From contig NZ_CAJYBT010000009.1 in NCBI RefSeq assembly GCF_913064665.1, positions 46,610 to 110,609 of the forward strand: a stretch of 64,000 bases of DNA. Direction: 5' to 3'. A program made the translations under genes and the position numbers. A model generated the notes under the pieces. The model saw nothing but the letters and a program-made list of their open reading frames with translations. It was not told where the DNA came from and did no database searches. Of this stretch, positions 15,954 through 25,227 are shown piece after piece. Source of the DNA: an uncultured Thioclava sp. Lineage in GTDB: Bacteria; Pseudomonadota; Alphaproteobacteria; Rhodobacterales; Rhodobacteraceae. How positions within the stretch are numbered: position 1 is the first letter of the stretch; every line of letters starts with the position of its first letter.

Positions 15954-17576
15954 ATGACCACCAAATTCCGTTCAACGGTGTGCCTCGGTGCGCTCGCATT
16001 GGCCTGCGCCGCTGCGTCTGCACAAGCGGGCGACGCCACCAACACCGCTACACCGATTAAGCACCTCGTGGTGATCTTTCAGGAAAACGTCTCGTTTGAC
16101 CACTATTTCGGAACCTATCCCAAGGCCGCAAATCCCGACGGAGAGCCAGCATTCACGGCCAAAGCGGATACGCCACAGGTCAATACGCTGACCTCGGCAG
16201 GTTTGCTGCAGGCCAATCCCAACAGGTCAAACGCAAAGAATGGCGCAGATGCCGCTGCCCCGTTCCGTCTGGATCGCACCCAAGCCGCCTCGGCGGACCA
16301 GAACCATGGCTACACCGCCGAACAGGCCGCCTTTGACGATGGTCGGATGGATCTTTTCCCCGCCAATACCGGACGCGGCTCAAAGGGAGGTGCAGGATCG
16401 TTTGGCACCAAGGGTCAGGTGATGGGGTATTACGATGGCAACACTGTCACCGCACTTTGGAACTATGCCCAAAACTTCGCGATGAATGACAATGCTTTCT
16501 CGACGACCTTTGGCCCGTCGACCCCGGGCGCGATCAACCTTGTTTCCGGCCAGACCAATGGAGCGATCCTGCCGCCGGGGCGCGAACTTGAAGCGGACGG
16601 AACTTATGACAAAGGCCGTGTGGTTCCTGACGGCAATGGCGGCTGGACGATGATTTCCGACCTCGATCCGACAGGAGATGTCTGCTCCAAAGGCAAGACC
16701 ACTTTGATGAGCGGGCCCAATATCGGAGACATGCTGAACGCGCGCAACCTTACTTGGGGCTGGTTCGAGGGTGGCTTCGATCTGAGCCAAACCAATGCGA
16801 ACGGCACCACCGGATGCGACCGCAAGACGACCTCGGACGTCACCCATGTCAGCATCGTGGACTATATCCCACATCACCAGCCCTTCCAGTATTACCCCTC
16901 AACGGCAAACCCAACGCATAAACGCCCGTCTTCGCTCGCGGCGGTTGGCACCTCGCAGGATGGCGGCGCGAACCACCAATATGATATCACTGACTGGTAT
17001 GGCGCGCTCAAGGCGGGCAATTTGCCTGCGGTCAGCTTCCTCAAGGCATCGGGCTTTGAGGATGGTCATGCGGGCTATTCGGACCCGCTTGATGGTCAGA
17101 ATTTCATCGTGCGGGCAGTGAACGCTGTCGGGAAGTCGAAATTCTGGAACGATACCGCGATCATCGTTCTCTATGATGACTCTGATGGCTGGTATGATCA
17201 CGCGGCGGCCGTCATCAACCCTTCGAACATCCCTGTCAAAGGCTATGACGTGCTCAATGGCGATCGTTGCGGCACCACGGGCGTGGCGCTTCCGGGCGTC
17301 AACGGCAAACCGGCGCAGGGTCGTTGCGGGTATGGCACGCGCCAACCGTTCCTCGTGATCTCGCCTTATGCCAAAGCAAACCATGTCGATCATACGCTGA
17401 CCGATCAAACCTCGGTCCTGCGCTTTATCGAGGATAACTGGATGGGTGGGTCGCGCCTTGGCGCAGGATCGTTCGATGCGGCCTCAGGCTCGATCGACGC
17501 GATGTTTGACTGGGCCAAGGGCGCGGCCAAGCCGTTGATCCTTGATCCCAAAACGGGCGAACCGGTTCACTCGTAA
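15954..17576 (+). CDS. Secreted phosphoesterase, AcpA/phospholipase C superfamily
   Basis: 540 residues with a signal peptide (MTTKFRSTVCLGALALACAA then ASAQAG). Begins the mature domain with HLVVIFQENVSFDHYFGTYP, whose ENxSFDHYFG holds the first metal ligands of the phosphoesterase (phospholipase C/AcpA) family; further family elements are GPSTPGAINLVSGQ, SFLKASGFEDGHAGYSDPLDGQ, and IIVLYDDSDGWYDH with the last Asp/His ligands. It would hydrolyse phosphomonoesters or diesters in the periplasm and release phosphate. Start 15954 has AGGGAAAG before it and the Pho box upstream, which agree. The next gene, a di-haem peroxidase-like protein, begins 10 bases after the stop, so the two are probably co-transcribed. 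Confidence 0.88.
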   Translation: MTTKFRSTVCLGALALACAAASAQAGDATNTATPIKHLVVIFQENVSFDHYFGTYPKAANPDGEPAFTAKADTPQVNTLTSAGLLQANPNRSNAKNGADAAAPFRLDRTQAASADQNHGYTAEQAAFDDGRMDLFPANTGRGSKGGAGSFGTKGQVMGYYDGNTVTALWNYAQNFAMNDNAFSTTFGPSTPGAINLVSGQTNGAILPPGRELEADGTYDKGRVVPDGNGGWTMISDLDPTGDVCSKGKTTLMSGPNIGDMLNARNLTWGWFEGGFDLSQTNANGTTGCDRKTTSDVTHVSIVDYIPHHQPFQYYPSTANPTHKRPSSLAAVGTSQDGGANHQYDITDWYGALKAGNLPAVSFLKASGFEDGHAGYSDPLDGQNFIVRAVNAVGKSKFWNDTAIIVLYDDSDGWYDHAAAVINPSNIPVKGYDVLNGDRCGTTGVALPGVNGKPAQGRCGYGTRQPFLVISPYAKANHVDHTLTDQTSVLRFIEDNWMGGSRLGAGSFDAASGSIDAMFDWAKGAAKPLILDPKTGEPVHS

Positions 17577-17586
17577 GGAAATAGGG

Positions 17587-18987
17587 ATGCGCATGTCGAT
17601 CACTCCCAGGATCTTCCCCCAAAGGCGCATCCTTACTGTAGCGCTGGCTGGCCTCGTGCTAGCCAGCGTCTTTTTGCCCCTCTCAGGGGGGCGCAATCTC
17701 GCCTATGGCGCAAACCTGCCCACCATTGCGGCCCCCAAGCCCGCCCCGCTGACGCACCCCCTCAGCGCCGTGGCGATGATCGGGCGCGACATGTTCAGCG
17801 ATACCGCGCTATCCGCAAGTGGCCGTTTGTCCTGTGCGTCCTGTCACAATCCGCGCAATCATTATGGCCCCGATGGAACTGCCCCGGTCGTTCCGGGGGG
17901 CGCACATCTTGACCGGGTTGGGCGGCGCGCGGTGCCCACGCTCAGCTACAAATTTCTCACCCCTGCCTTCACCATCGGGCCACAAGATCCCTCATTGGAA
18001 CAAAATGAGGCCTCGCCCCAACTGGTCGCCGCGCAGGGCCAGAACGCAGATGCCAGCGCACCCGCATCATTGGGGCATTTGCCCTCAGCGCCCAAGAAAT
18101 TAGCGGGGCAGACGACGCTGGGCGCCCCCGTTCCCCGCGGTGGGCTGTTCTGGGACGGACGGGCCGACACGCTTGAGGATCAAGCCGAAGGCCCGTTTTT
18201 TACGTCTTTCGAGATGGCCAATACCCGCCCTGCGCTCGCTCAGGTCTTGCGGACGCGCTATGGCGCGCGCCTCGCCGCCCTGTTTGGTGCAAATGTGCTG
18301 AGCGACGAGCCGATGCTGATTTCAGAGGCCGCCTTTGCGCTTGCCCGTTATCAGATCGAGGACCCTTCGTTTCACGCCTTTTCAAGCAAATTCGACGCCT
18401 ATCTTTCCGGCCACGCTCGTCTTAGCCCAGCAGAGGCGCGCGGGCTGGCATTGTTTAACGATCCCACAAAGGGCAATTGCGCGGCCTGCCATCTCGACAC
18501 GACAGCAAAAGACGGCACACCGCCCCTTTTTACCGATTTCGAATATGAAGCGCTGGGGGTGCCGCGCAATTCCAAGATCCCCGCCAATGCGGATCCGAAT
18601 TGGCATGACCTTGGTCTGTGCGGGCCGATGCGCCATGATGCAACATCCAGACAAACATCTTATTGCGGCTTGTTCAAAACGCCGACGCTGCGCAATGTCG
18701 CGACCCGGCATGTTTTCTTTCACAACGGGGTTTATACCAGCCTACAAGATGTGTTGGACTTCTACGCAAGGCGCGATAGCGACCCACAAGCAATCTATCC
18801 GGTGAAGTCCGGCAAGGTTCAGATTTTCAATGACCTGCCCCGCCGCTATCATGGCAATATTGATGTCACTGATGCGCCTTTCGGGCGGAAACGCGGTGAT
18901 GCGCCCGCTTTGAGCAAGACCGAGCAAGCCGACATCATCGCTTTTTTAAACACCCTCACCGACGGCTATCATCCGCATAAAAACTAG
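17587..18987 (+). CDS. Di-haem cytochrome c peroxidase / MauG-like protein
   Basis: 466 residues, exported (hydrophobic stretch RRILTVALAGLVLASVFLPL near the N-terminus). Two CxxCH haem sites: LSCASCHNPRNH and GNCAACHLDTT, about 220 residues apart, as in bacterial cytochrome c peroxidases and MauG/MbnH proteins. FKTPTLRNVATRHVFFHNGVYTS is the typical distal C-terminal region and the end (ALSKTEQADIIAFLNTL) is family-like. Ribosome site AGGAAATAGGG before ATG 17587; the 15-residue upstream extension overlaps the previous stop. Its partner is the phosphoesterase upstream. Whether it detoxifies peroxide or oxidatively modifies a partner protein cannot be read from sequence. Confidence 0.87.
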   Translation: MRMSITPRIFPQRRILTVALAGLVLASVFLPLSGGRNLAYGANLPTIAAPKPAPLTHPLSAVAMIGRDMFSDTALSASGRLSCASCHNPRNHYGPDGTAPVVPGGAHLDRVGRRAVPTLSYKFLTPAFTIGPQDPSLEQNEASPQLVAAQGQNADASAPASLGHLPSAPKKLAGQTTLGAPVPRGGLFWDGRADTLEDQAEGPFFTSFEMANTRPALAQVLRTRYGARLAALFGANVLSDEPMLISEAAFALARYQIEDPSFHAFSSKFDAYLSGHARLSPAEARGLALFNDPTKGNCAACHLDTTAKDGTPPLFTDFEYEALGVPRNSKIPANADPNWHDLGLCGPMRHDATSRQTSYCGLFKTPTLRNVATRHVFFHNGVYTSLQDVLDFYARRDSDPQAIYPVKSGKVQIFNDLPRRYHGNIDVTDAPFGRKRGDAPALSKTEQADIIAFLNTLTDGYHPHKN

Positions 18988-19086
18988 CCAAAGAGCCAAC
19001 AGGTCGCACCACCCTCGCCCAAGCGCCATGCAACGCTGAACCGCCGCCCCACCTTGCTCTCGGATTATCACAAACGCGTCGTCATT

Positions 19087-19104
19087 CGGTAACAGATCCG
19101 TCAC
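19087..19104 (+). promoter_or_regulatory. Pho-box-like operator before phnC
   Basis: CGGTAAC-AGAT-CCGTCAC, two 7-mers with starts 11 bases apart, 40 bases before the phnC ATG; a further CGTCATT lies just upstream. It shares TAACAGA-C-GTCACA with the site before the ABC importer operon at 10202. Confidence 0.65.
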
Positions 19105-19144
19105 ATGCGCGGTCTACTTCCCCCCTCATTGCATGGGTGGAAAC

Positions 19145-19966
19145 ATGAAACTTGAACTCCGCAACGTCAGTAAGTTTTTTGGCCAGAAGGCAGCGGTTGA
19201 GACTGTTTCTCTGACGCTGGAAGGCCCCGGTTTTGTCGGTGTCATCGGACGCTCGGGGGCTGGCAAATCGACGCTGTTGCGCATGATCAACCGTCTTGGC
19301 GATGCCACTACGGGCAATGTCATGTTTGACGGAACCGATGTTCTTACGCTCAAGGGGCGCGAAAAGCGCGAGTGGCAAACCAATTGCGCGATGGTGTTTC
19401 AGCAGTTCAACCTCGTGGCGCGGATGGATGTCGTCTCAAACGTGTTGCACGGGCTTTTGGGGCAGCGTTCGACGCTATCGAGCCTGCTCAATCTCTGGAG
19501 CGCGGCCGATATTCGTCGCGCCCTCGAAATCCTCGAACGGCTTGGCATTGCCGAACAGGCCACAAAGCGCGCCGAGGCGCTGTCGGGTGGCCAACAGCAG
19601 CGCGTCGCGATTGCGCGCGCCTTGATGCAAGACCCCCAGATCATTCTCGCCGACGAGCCTATTGCCTCGCTTGATCCGATGAACGCCCAGGTGGTGATGG
19701 ATGCGCTCAAGCGGATCCAGGTCGAAGACGGTCGAATGGTCGTAGCCAACCTGCACACGCTCGACACTGCGCGTCGCTATTGCGACCGCGTCATCGGCAT
19801 GCGCGACGGGCGCGTGGTTTTTGACGGTCGCCCCGACCAACTCACCACCGGAGTCGCGCGCGATATCTACGGCGCTGACGCCAGTTTTTCTGAATCCGCC
19901 ACCTCAACGGCTATCGAGGCGCTGGGGGATGACCGCGAATACGCAGCCGCCATGTTGGACGGTTGA
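19145..19966 (+). CDS. phnC: Phosphonate ABC transporter ATPase
   Basis: 273 residues: Walker [18 protein letters not shown] near residue 36, Q-loop MVFQQFNLV, signature [14 protein letters not shown], Walker [14 protein letters not shown], and His of the switch in [18 protein letters not shown] and the DP-N-A-V motif after Walker B are characteristic of PhnC rather than of generic amino-acid ATPases. Start chosen at 19145 ([10 protein letters not shown]) with GGTGG upstream; the ATG at 19133 is an alternative. First gene of phnCDE1E2. Imports phosphonates, and in some organisms phosphite or phosphate esters. Confidence 0.92.
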   Translation: MKLELRNVSKFFGQKAAVETVSLTLEGPGFVGVIGRSGAGKSTLLRMINRLGDATTGNVMFDGTDVLTLKGREKREWQTNCAMVFQQFNLVARMDVVSNVLHGLLGQRSTLSSLLNLWSAADIRRALEILERLGIAEQATKRAEALSGGQQQRVAIARALMQDPQIILADEPIASLDPMNAQVVMDALKRIQVEDGRMVVANLHTLDTARRYCDRVIGMRDGRVVFDGRPDQLTTGVARDIYGADASFSESATSTAIEALGDDREYAAAMLDG

Positions 19967-20014
19967 GTAACCATCGGCCCGGCTGCCGGGCCATTCAAAC
20001 CAAAGGGAACGACC

Positions 20015-20926
20015 ATGAAACAGCTGCTTGCCATTCTGGCCGCGACCACCGCCCTTGCGGGCGCGGTGCAGGCTCAAGAGATCAAACAATTCAACATCGG
20101 CATCCTGGGCGGCGAGAACGCGCAAGACCGTATCGCCAACAACCAATGTCTGGTGGACTACATGTCCGACGCGCTGGGCGTGCCGGTCAAATTGTTCACC
20201 CCGGCCGATTATGACGGCGTGTTGCAGGGCCTGATCGGCGGCACGATCGACTTCGCGATTCTGGGCGCTTCGGGCTATGCCAAGATCGCACTGGATGATC
20301 CGGGTGCGGTGACACCTTTTGCGACGACAGCCAACCCTGACGGCTCGTTTGTCTATTATTCGGTAGGCTTTACGCGCAAAGACACGGGCATCAAGTCGCT
20401 TGACGACATGAAGGGCCACAGCTTTGGCTTTGGCGATCCGAATTCGACCTCGGGCTATTTGATCCCTTCGGTCGAAATCCCCAAGCAGACGGGCCATTCG
20501 ATGAAATCGGGTGACTATTTCGGCGAGGTGAAATTCACTGGCGGTCACGAGCAGACCATCGTAGCGGTCAACAATGGCGATATCGACGCTGGCGTGACCT
20601 GGGCCGATGGACAGGGCAACTGGGAAGACGGCTACAATAACGGAGCTCTGCGCAAGGCCGTCGATTCCGGCCTGATCGACATGAACAATATCGTCGAAAT
20701 CTGGCGCTCCAAGCCGATCCCGAATGGCCCGTTGGTCATCCGCAATGGCCTGCCCGAGGACATCAAGCAAAAGGCCGAACAGGTCATGCTGACGCTCAAG
20801 GACAAGGATAGCGAGTGCCTCTATAACGCGGCCGGCGGCGAGTCGGCAGGCTTCGTCAAGATTGACCCGTCATATTACGACTCCATCATCGACGTGCGCA
20901 AAGCCAAGATCGAACAGGGCTCGTAA
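20015..20926 (+). CDS. phnD: Phosphonate ABC transporter binding protein
   Basis: 303 residues with a signal peptide (MKQLLAILAATTALAGAVQA). PhnD hallmarks: FNIGILGGENAQDRIANNQC near residues 30-49 (usual GILGGENEADRLRNNQC), LGASGYAKIALDDP, FVYYSVGFTRKD, and FGFGDPNSTSGYLIPS, the phosphonate-binding Ser/Thr-rich loop. GVTWADGQGNWE is the usual hinge motif. Ribosome site AAAGGGAACG. A strong hairpin follows the stop, probably raising its level over the permeases. Confidence 0.95.
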   Translation: MKQLLAILAATTALAGAVQAQEIKQFNIGILGGENAQDRIANNQCLVDYMSDALGVPVKLFTPADYDGVLQGLIGGTIDFAILGASGYAKIALDDPGAVTPFATTANPDGSFVYYSVGFTRKDTGIKSLDDMKGHSFGFGDPNSTSGYLIPSVEIPKQTGHSMKSGDYFGEVKFTGGHEQTIVAVNNGDIDAGVTWADGQGNWEDGYNNGALRKAVDSGLIDMNNIVEIWRSKPIPNGPLVIRNGLPEDIKQKAEQVMLTLKDKDSECLYNAAGGESAGFVKIDPSYYDSIIDVRKAKIEQGS

Positions 20927-20940
20927 GCCCTGCCCCCTGT

Positions 20941-20966
20941 GGGCCGGCGGGACACCTCGCCGGCCC
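20941..20966. other. Intercistronic hairpin after phnD
   Basis: Perfect 9-bp arms GGGCCGGCG / CGCCGGCCC with loop GGACACCT, followed by CATTGTTTTT. Sits between phnD and phnE in an otherwise tight operon; acts either as a partial terminator or as a 3' stabiliser that lifts binding-protein mRNA over the membrane genes. Confidence 0.7.
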
Positions 20967-20985
20967 CATTGTTTTTGGAAAGCCC

Positions 20986-21858
20986 ATGACCGAAACCAAC
21001 GCCACGACCCTATCGCGCCAAGACTATCTTGCACTGGTGCGTCGCAAACGTCTTTACAGCGCAATTATCTTAACGATCTTCGTGGCGCTTATGGTGTCGG
21101 GCTTTCGCACGGCGGATGCACGCAACGCGGGTGGCTTCTTCGCGGGGCTGCATCGTTTTTTCGATTTCCCAAGCGAGATATTTTCCGAAGCCCTCACCAA
21201 ATGGCGCCGCTTTCCCGAATTGCTTTGGCGGTATTTGCCGTCGCTGTTTGAGACGCTCAATATTGCGGCGCTGGCGATCGTTCTGGGCGGGTTGGGCGCG
21301 GTGGTGCTGGCACTTGTCTCAACGCATGGGCTTGCACCTTGGCCGCGCGCCATTCCCCTCTTTCGCCGCGCCATGGATGTGATGCGCGCTTTGCCGGAAA
21401 TCGTCGTCGCACTGGTGCTGATTTATCTGCTGGGCGGTGGGCCGGTGCCTGCGATGGCAGCGATCGCGCTGCATACCACCGGCGCGCTGGGCAAGCTGTT
21501 TTCCGAGGTTGCCGAGAATGCCGATCTCAAACCGGTTGAAGGGTTGGCCTCGACCGGGGCTGGCTGGGTGCAGCGTATGTGGTTCGGGGTTTTGCCGCAG
21601 GTGGCGCCGAACTGGTCGTCCTACGCGCTGCTGCGCTTTGAGATCAATATCCGCGCCTCGGCAATCCTAGGTTTCGTGGGCGCGGGCGGGATCGGTTATG
21701 ATCTCAAGACCGCGCTGCAATGGGGACAAGGTCGCTATGACGCTGTGGTTGCGATCTTTGCGTTGCTCTTCGCAACCATCGTGATTGTTGATCACATCTC
21801 GGACCGGGCGCGCGGGCGACTGGTACGGGGCGCAAAGGCCACGGAGGGCCGGATATGA
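20986..21858 (+). CDS. phnE: Phosphonate ABC transporter permease PhnE1
   Basis: 290-residue inner-membrane protein with about six hydrophobic segments: one near residues 20-40 and the rest between 85 and 285. EAA-type loop GLASTGAGWVQRMWFGVLPQV near 185-205 and the downstream RASAILGFVGAGGIGYDL motif are typical of PhnE. RALPEIVVALVLIYLLG is the usual channel segment. Ends in an ATGA overlap with the second permease, so the two are translationally coupled and probably form a heterodimer. Confidence 0.92.
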   Translation: MTETNATTLSRQDYLALVRRKRLYSAIILTIFVALMVSGFRTADARNAGGFFAGLHRFFDFPSEIFSEALTKWRRFPELLWRYLPSLFETLNIAALAIVLGGLGAVVLALVSTHGLAPWPRAIPLFRRAMDVMRALPEIVVALVLIYLLGGGPVPAMAAIALHTTGALGKLFSEVAENADLKPVEGLASTGAGWVQRMWFGVLPQVAPNWSSYALLRFEINIRASAILGFVGAGGIGYDLKTALQWGQGRYDAVVAIFALLFATIVIVDHISDRARGRLVRGAKATEGRI

Positions 21859-23192
21859 GCCTGTTGAGCACCGACCAACCCAGCGGCCTTGCTCTGGCAG
21901 GGCTTGATCAGGTTTTCCGGGCGCGTCGGCTCCGGTCCTTTGCAGGGATCGCCGCAGTTCTGGCCTATCTGGTCTATGTCTTTTTCGCCTTTGACATTCC
22001 CGGTCTGGCCGCCAAGGCGCGCCCCGAAAACGCCGCCGTGCTGCTTGGCGATTTCTGGTCCTACAAGACGCATGTCACGCGCGACAACCGCACTGACAAG
22101 GTAACCGTCGCGATCGAGGGAGAGCGTCGTGGCACCTATCGTGCGGATGCGCCGCCCGATTGGGTGGCGCGCGACGGCTCTCTCACGCAGATCACATTGC
22201 CCCATGGCGCGCATGTCACCTACACGTCCAAGGCAGCACAGGTCGACGTGCCCGATTTTGGCATGATCCAGCTCGCATTACAGGGACGGCATGTCCTGCT
22301 TACGCTGCCCGAGGGCCGCGCCATGCCCGACTGGATCTCGGCGGCGCGCAACCGGGTGTCGATGGATCGCGGCGACTGGCGGTTCTCGATGACACCAAGC
22401 AGAACCGAGACCTTTCGCTATTTCCCCGGCTGGGAGATGTTCTTTTTCACGCTCGACAGCCCGTTCTCGGGTAAGTCAGTCGTCGAGCTTGCGAAACTGG
22501 CCATTTCGGGCAAGCGGGTGAACCCCGAGATGTCGAACCTGTCTGCGATGTTTGGCGATTTTTGGAACAATAAGGTCTGGCATCATGGCGACGTCTTCTG
22601 GGCGCTCTGCGAGACCGTGCTGATGGCATTTCTGGGCACGATGGGGGCGGGCATGATCGCGCTGCCGCTGGCCTTTCTGGCGGCCACCAACTTTACCCCG
22701 CTCGTCGCACTTCGGCTAAGCCTGCGACGCGTTTTCGACTTTTTGCGCGGGGTGGATGGGTTGATCTGGACGGTGATCTTGTCGCGCGCATTTGGCCCCG
22801 GCCCCCTGACCGGATCGCTTGCGATTTTGATGACCGATACCGGCACTTTCGGAAAAATGTTCTCCGAAGCGCTCGAAAATATCGATGACAAGCAGGTTGA
22901 GGGCGTCGGGTCGACCGGGGCCAACGCGCTGCAACGTGCGCGCTTTGGGGTGCTCCCGCAGCTTGCGCCGGTGATCCTCTCACAGCTTCTGTATTACCTT
23001 GAATCCAACACCCGCTCGGCCACCGTGATCGGCGCTTTGGTGGGGGGCGGGATCGGGTTGTTGCTGACACAAGCGATCCTGACCCAAAAGGACTGGGAAG
23101 AGGTTTGCTATTATGTGATCCTGATCGTTCTGACGGTCATGGCCATGGATAGCGTGTCCGGCTGGATCCGGCGGCGTTTCATCAAAGGATGA
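21855..23192 (+). CDS. phnE: Phosphonate ABC transporter permease PhnE2
   Basis: 445 residues, longer than PhnE1 because of a soluble insert of about 150 residues between the first hydrophobic segment ([18 protein letters not shown]) and the permease core. This long form is normal for the second PhnE of alphaproteobacteria. The core has [22 protein letters not shown] (EAA loop) and [33 protein letters not shown] matches the channel segment. Begins in the ATGA overlap with PhnE1. Confidence 0.92.
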   Translation: MSLLSTDQPSGLALAGLDQVFRARRLRSFAGIAAVLAYLVYVFFAFDIPGLAAKARPENAAVLLGDFWSYKTHVTRDNRTDKVTVAIEGERRGTYRADAPPDWVARDGSLTQITLPHGAHVTYTSKAAQVDVPDFGMIQLALQGRHVLLTLPEGRAMPDWISAARNRVSMDRGDWRFSMTPSRTETFRYFPGWEMFFFTLDSPFSGKSVVELAKLAISGKRVNPEMSNLSAMFGDFWNNKVWHHGDVFWALCETVLMAFLGTMGAGMIALPLAFLAATNFTPLVALRLSLRRVFDFLRGVDGLIWTVILSRAFGPGPLTGSLAILMTDTGTFGKMFSEALENIDDKQVEGVGSTGANALQRARFGVLPQLAPVILSQLLYYLESNTRSATVIGALVGGGIGLLLTQAILTQKDWEEVCYYVILIVLTVMAMDSVSGWIRRRFIKG

Positions 23193-23325
23193 AACGATGC
23201 CAAGCGTGAGTTTTACGCCCCCCTTGGACTGGCAAGGGCCAGTTTCGACGCTGCCCGCACCGGCAGATTTCTATATTCCAACGGTCCTTTCCACGTTTTT
23301 TAACCCCACCCGACCCGAGGTTCCC

Positions 23326-23943
23326 ATGCCCAAGCTATCCCCCGACACGCCCCAAATATCCGCCGATTGCGAGGTGGAGAATTCGACCTTCGGCCGCTAT
23401 TGCGAATTGGGTCGCGGGTGCCGTGTTCTCAATTCGAGTTTCGGTGACTACGCCTATGCCGACCGCTTTGCCGACATTGCCAATACCAGCGTCGGGAAAT
23501 TTGCCAATATCGCGGCGTTCACCCGGATCGGCCCGACCGATCACCCGTGGCGCAACGCGGCGCAGCACCATTTCCTCTATCGCTCGCGGTCCTATTTCGA
23601 TGATGAGCCGGATTGGAAGGACTTTTTCGATCAGCGCGCCACGCGTCGAACCACGCTGGGCGCTGATTGCTGGATCGGGCATGGTGCGATCATCAAGCCC
23701 GAGGTGAGTATCGGCGTCGGGGCCATCGTGGCCGCTGGCGCGGTGGTAACCAAAGACGTAGCCCCCTTCACGATCGTGGCAGGCGTGCCAGCAACACGAC
23801 TGCGGCTGCGCTTTCCCGAAGACGTCGCGCAAGATCTGCTCGCCCTCGCGTGGTGGGACTGGGACCATGCGCGCTTGCGCGACGCGCTCGCCGATTTCCG
23901 CACGCTCTCGGCGGCGGAGTTTGTCGCCAAACACCGAGAGTGA
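23326..23943 (+). CDS. Phosphonate-metabolism hexapeptide-repeat transferase
   Basis: 205 residues with left-handed beta-helix hexapeptide repeats ([20 protein letters not shown] and following [21 protein letters not shown]) and the ending [21 protein letters not shown], which match the acetyltransferase-like family found in phosphonate operons (the phn threonine-family transferase model). The start at 23326 ([12 protein letters not shown]) has GAGG at correct spacing; the 43-residue upstream extension resembles no family member. The reaction is unverified; an acyl transfer to aminoalkylphosphonates is suspected for relatives. Last intact phn gene here; no C-P lyase subunit follows. Confidence 0.88.
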   Translation: MPKLSPDTPQISADCEVENSTFGRYCELGRGCRVLNSSFGDYAYADRFADIANTSVGKFANIAAFTRIGPTDHPWRNAAQHHFLYRSRSYFDDEPDWKDFFDQRATRRTTLGADCWIGHGAIIKPEVSIGVGAIVAAGAVVTKDVAPFTIVAGVPATRLRLRFPEDVAQDLLALAWWDWDHARLRDALADFRTLSAAEFVAKHRE

Positions 23944-24010
23944 AGGGCGCGGCACGTTCCGAAGCGCCCCTCTCGTGGCTTGCGAACAAACCACTGTCGA
24001 GCAATGGCCG

Positions 24011-24373
24011 AATGACGCGTTCACGAAGGAGGCGCTGGTTATCCGTGTCAAACGCAAGCTTAATTCCGTCAGCATGGTCGATGCCTTGATCGATCTGTCA
24101 TGCCTCACGCGGCCCGCCTGAGGTCACAAGATCAAACTTGGCGCCAAAACGGTCTTCATCGCATCAGGGTCACTTGGGAAAACGGCTCCTGCGAGAGCTT
24201 CAATGCTCGGTTCCGGGACGCGTTGCTGATCGGTGAGGTCTTCTCGACGCCGCGCGCGGCACAGATCCTGATCGAACGATACCGGCCGCCCGCGCCCGAA
24301 AGTATCGTCACGATGGAGCGCAGGCCAATCCTGCCCTAACAATCAATCTGGACCACTCAGGTGGGGCTGATCA
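24011..24373 (+). mobile_element. IS3-family (IS407-like) transposase remnant
   Basis: Decayed OrfB of an IS3-type element. A first piece reads NDAFTKEALVIRVKRKL (catalytic-domain region, usually EFTRECLAIRVARRL) and stops at 24121; a second piece in another frame reads WENGSCESFNARFRDALL and GEVFSTPRAAQILIERYRPPAPES, the normal OrfB C-terminus but lacking about 17 residues before YRPPAPE. Most of the DDE domain is gone. The right end (about 24349-24373, TGGACCACTCAGG then TGGGGCTGATCA) looks like an IS3-group terminal repeat. No left end was seen. From there to 24542 I recognise nothing. Confidence 0.75.
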
Positions 24374-24542
24374 ACATAACAGTGGGCAGAAACGCTTTTC
24401 TGAGGGAGTTTCGTGTGCGGCGCTGCCCCCTTACCGAATGGAAAGACAGGGCTGACCCTGCCGAGAACCAAATGGACCGGCAGGTCTGCGGAATGATCTC
24501 AACTGGCAGGCGATCTTATTAACGCCTGACCGGGCCAAACGC

Positions 24543-25211
24543 CTACTCCGGTCTCTTTCGACCCGTCACCATGGAACGAACCAGATTTTCTCTGTGGACA
24601 AAGCTCGCAAGGAAAACGCCGCCGATGTGCAACAAAGCAAGGATCAGAGTGAGATTGGCGACCACTTCGTGCAGGTCCTTGAACGTCTCACCTTGGCCCC
24701 CTTTGCCCCGCATACCTTCATCGTCGTCATCCTCCTCACCGACATCCGCACGGGCCGGAGTCACGATGGAAAACCCGCTCGGCATATCGCCCGAAGAGGC
24801 GAATATAGGTGCCAGCGGCCCTTTCTTCTCGTCCTGAGCATAAACTGCCATCCCGCTCAGAACTGTGATCAACAGCGCTGTGAGTAGCCCAAAGACCATC
24901 CACGCCCCTGCGGGACTGTGGCCAAGGTAGCGTTTTGAACGACCGCCCAACAAACTCAGCAGATACCGGAATGCAGTAAAAGGACCGAACAGAAAATCGC
25001 TAAATCGCGCGTGCGGAGCCCCCACAAACCCCCAGATAATGCGAAGAACAATCAGTCCGCCGACAACATATCCGGCCCAGACATGAACCGCCAAGGTGCT
25101 GTCTTCTGGTTCGATGAAGTAGGCGACCAGAAAGGCCATGACGAGAGACCAATGGAAGACGCGCACGAACGGATCCCAGACTTTGATCGCGGGTGTTGTT
25201 GGACGTTTCAT
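24543..25211 (-). CDS. Cytochrome b561/b-type (di-haem) membrane protein
   Basis: 222 residues from ATG 25211 (MKRPTTPAIKVWDPFVRVFHW, GGAG upstream). Four hydrophobic segments with the histidines expected to bind two b haems: RVFHWSLV in the first, VHVWAGYVVGGLI in the second, then FKDLHEVVANLTL and LLHIGGVF in the last. Begins with the typical VWDPFVRVFHW of the cytochrome b/b6-like family. It would pass electrons between quinones and an exported or c-type partner. An acidic periplasmic or cytosolic insert (GEEDDDDEG) precedes the final helix pair. Lies 16 bases after the carbonic-anhydrase-like gene, likely the same transcript. Confidence 0.85.
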   Translation of the reverse strand: MKRPTTPAIKVWDPFVRVFHWSLVMAFLVAYFIEPEDSTLAVHVWAGYVVGGLIVLRIIWGFVGAPHARFSDFLFGPFTAFRYLLSLLGGRSKRYLGHSPAGAWMVFGLLTALLITVLSGMAVYAQDEKKGPLAPIFASSGDMPSGFSIVTPARADVGEEDDDDEGMRGKGGQGETFKDLHEVVANLTLILALLHIGGVFLASFVHRENLVRSMVTGRKRPE

Positions 25212-25227
25212 CGCGGAGGCTCCCCAA

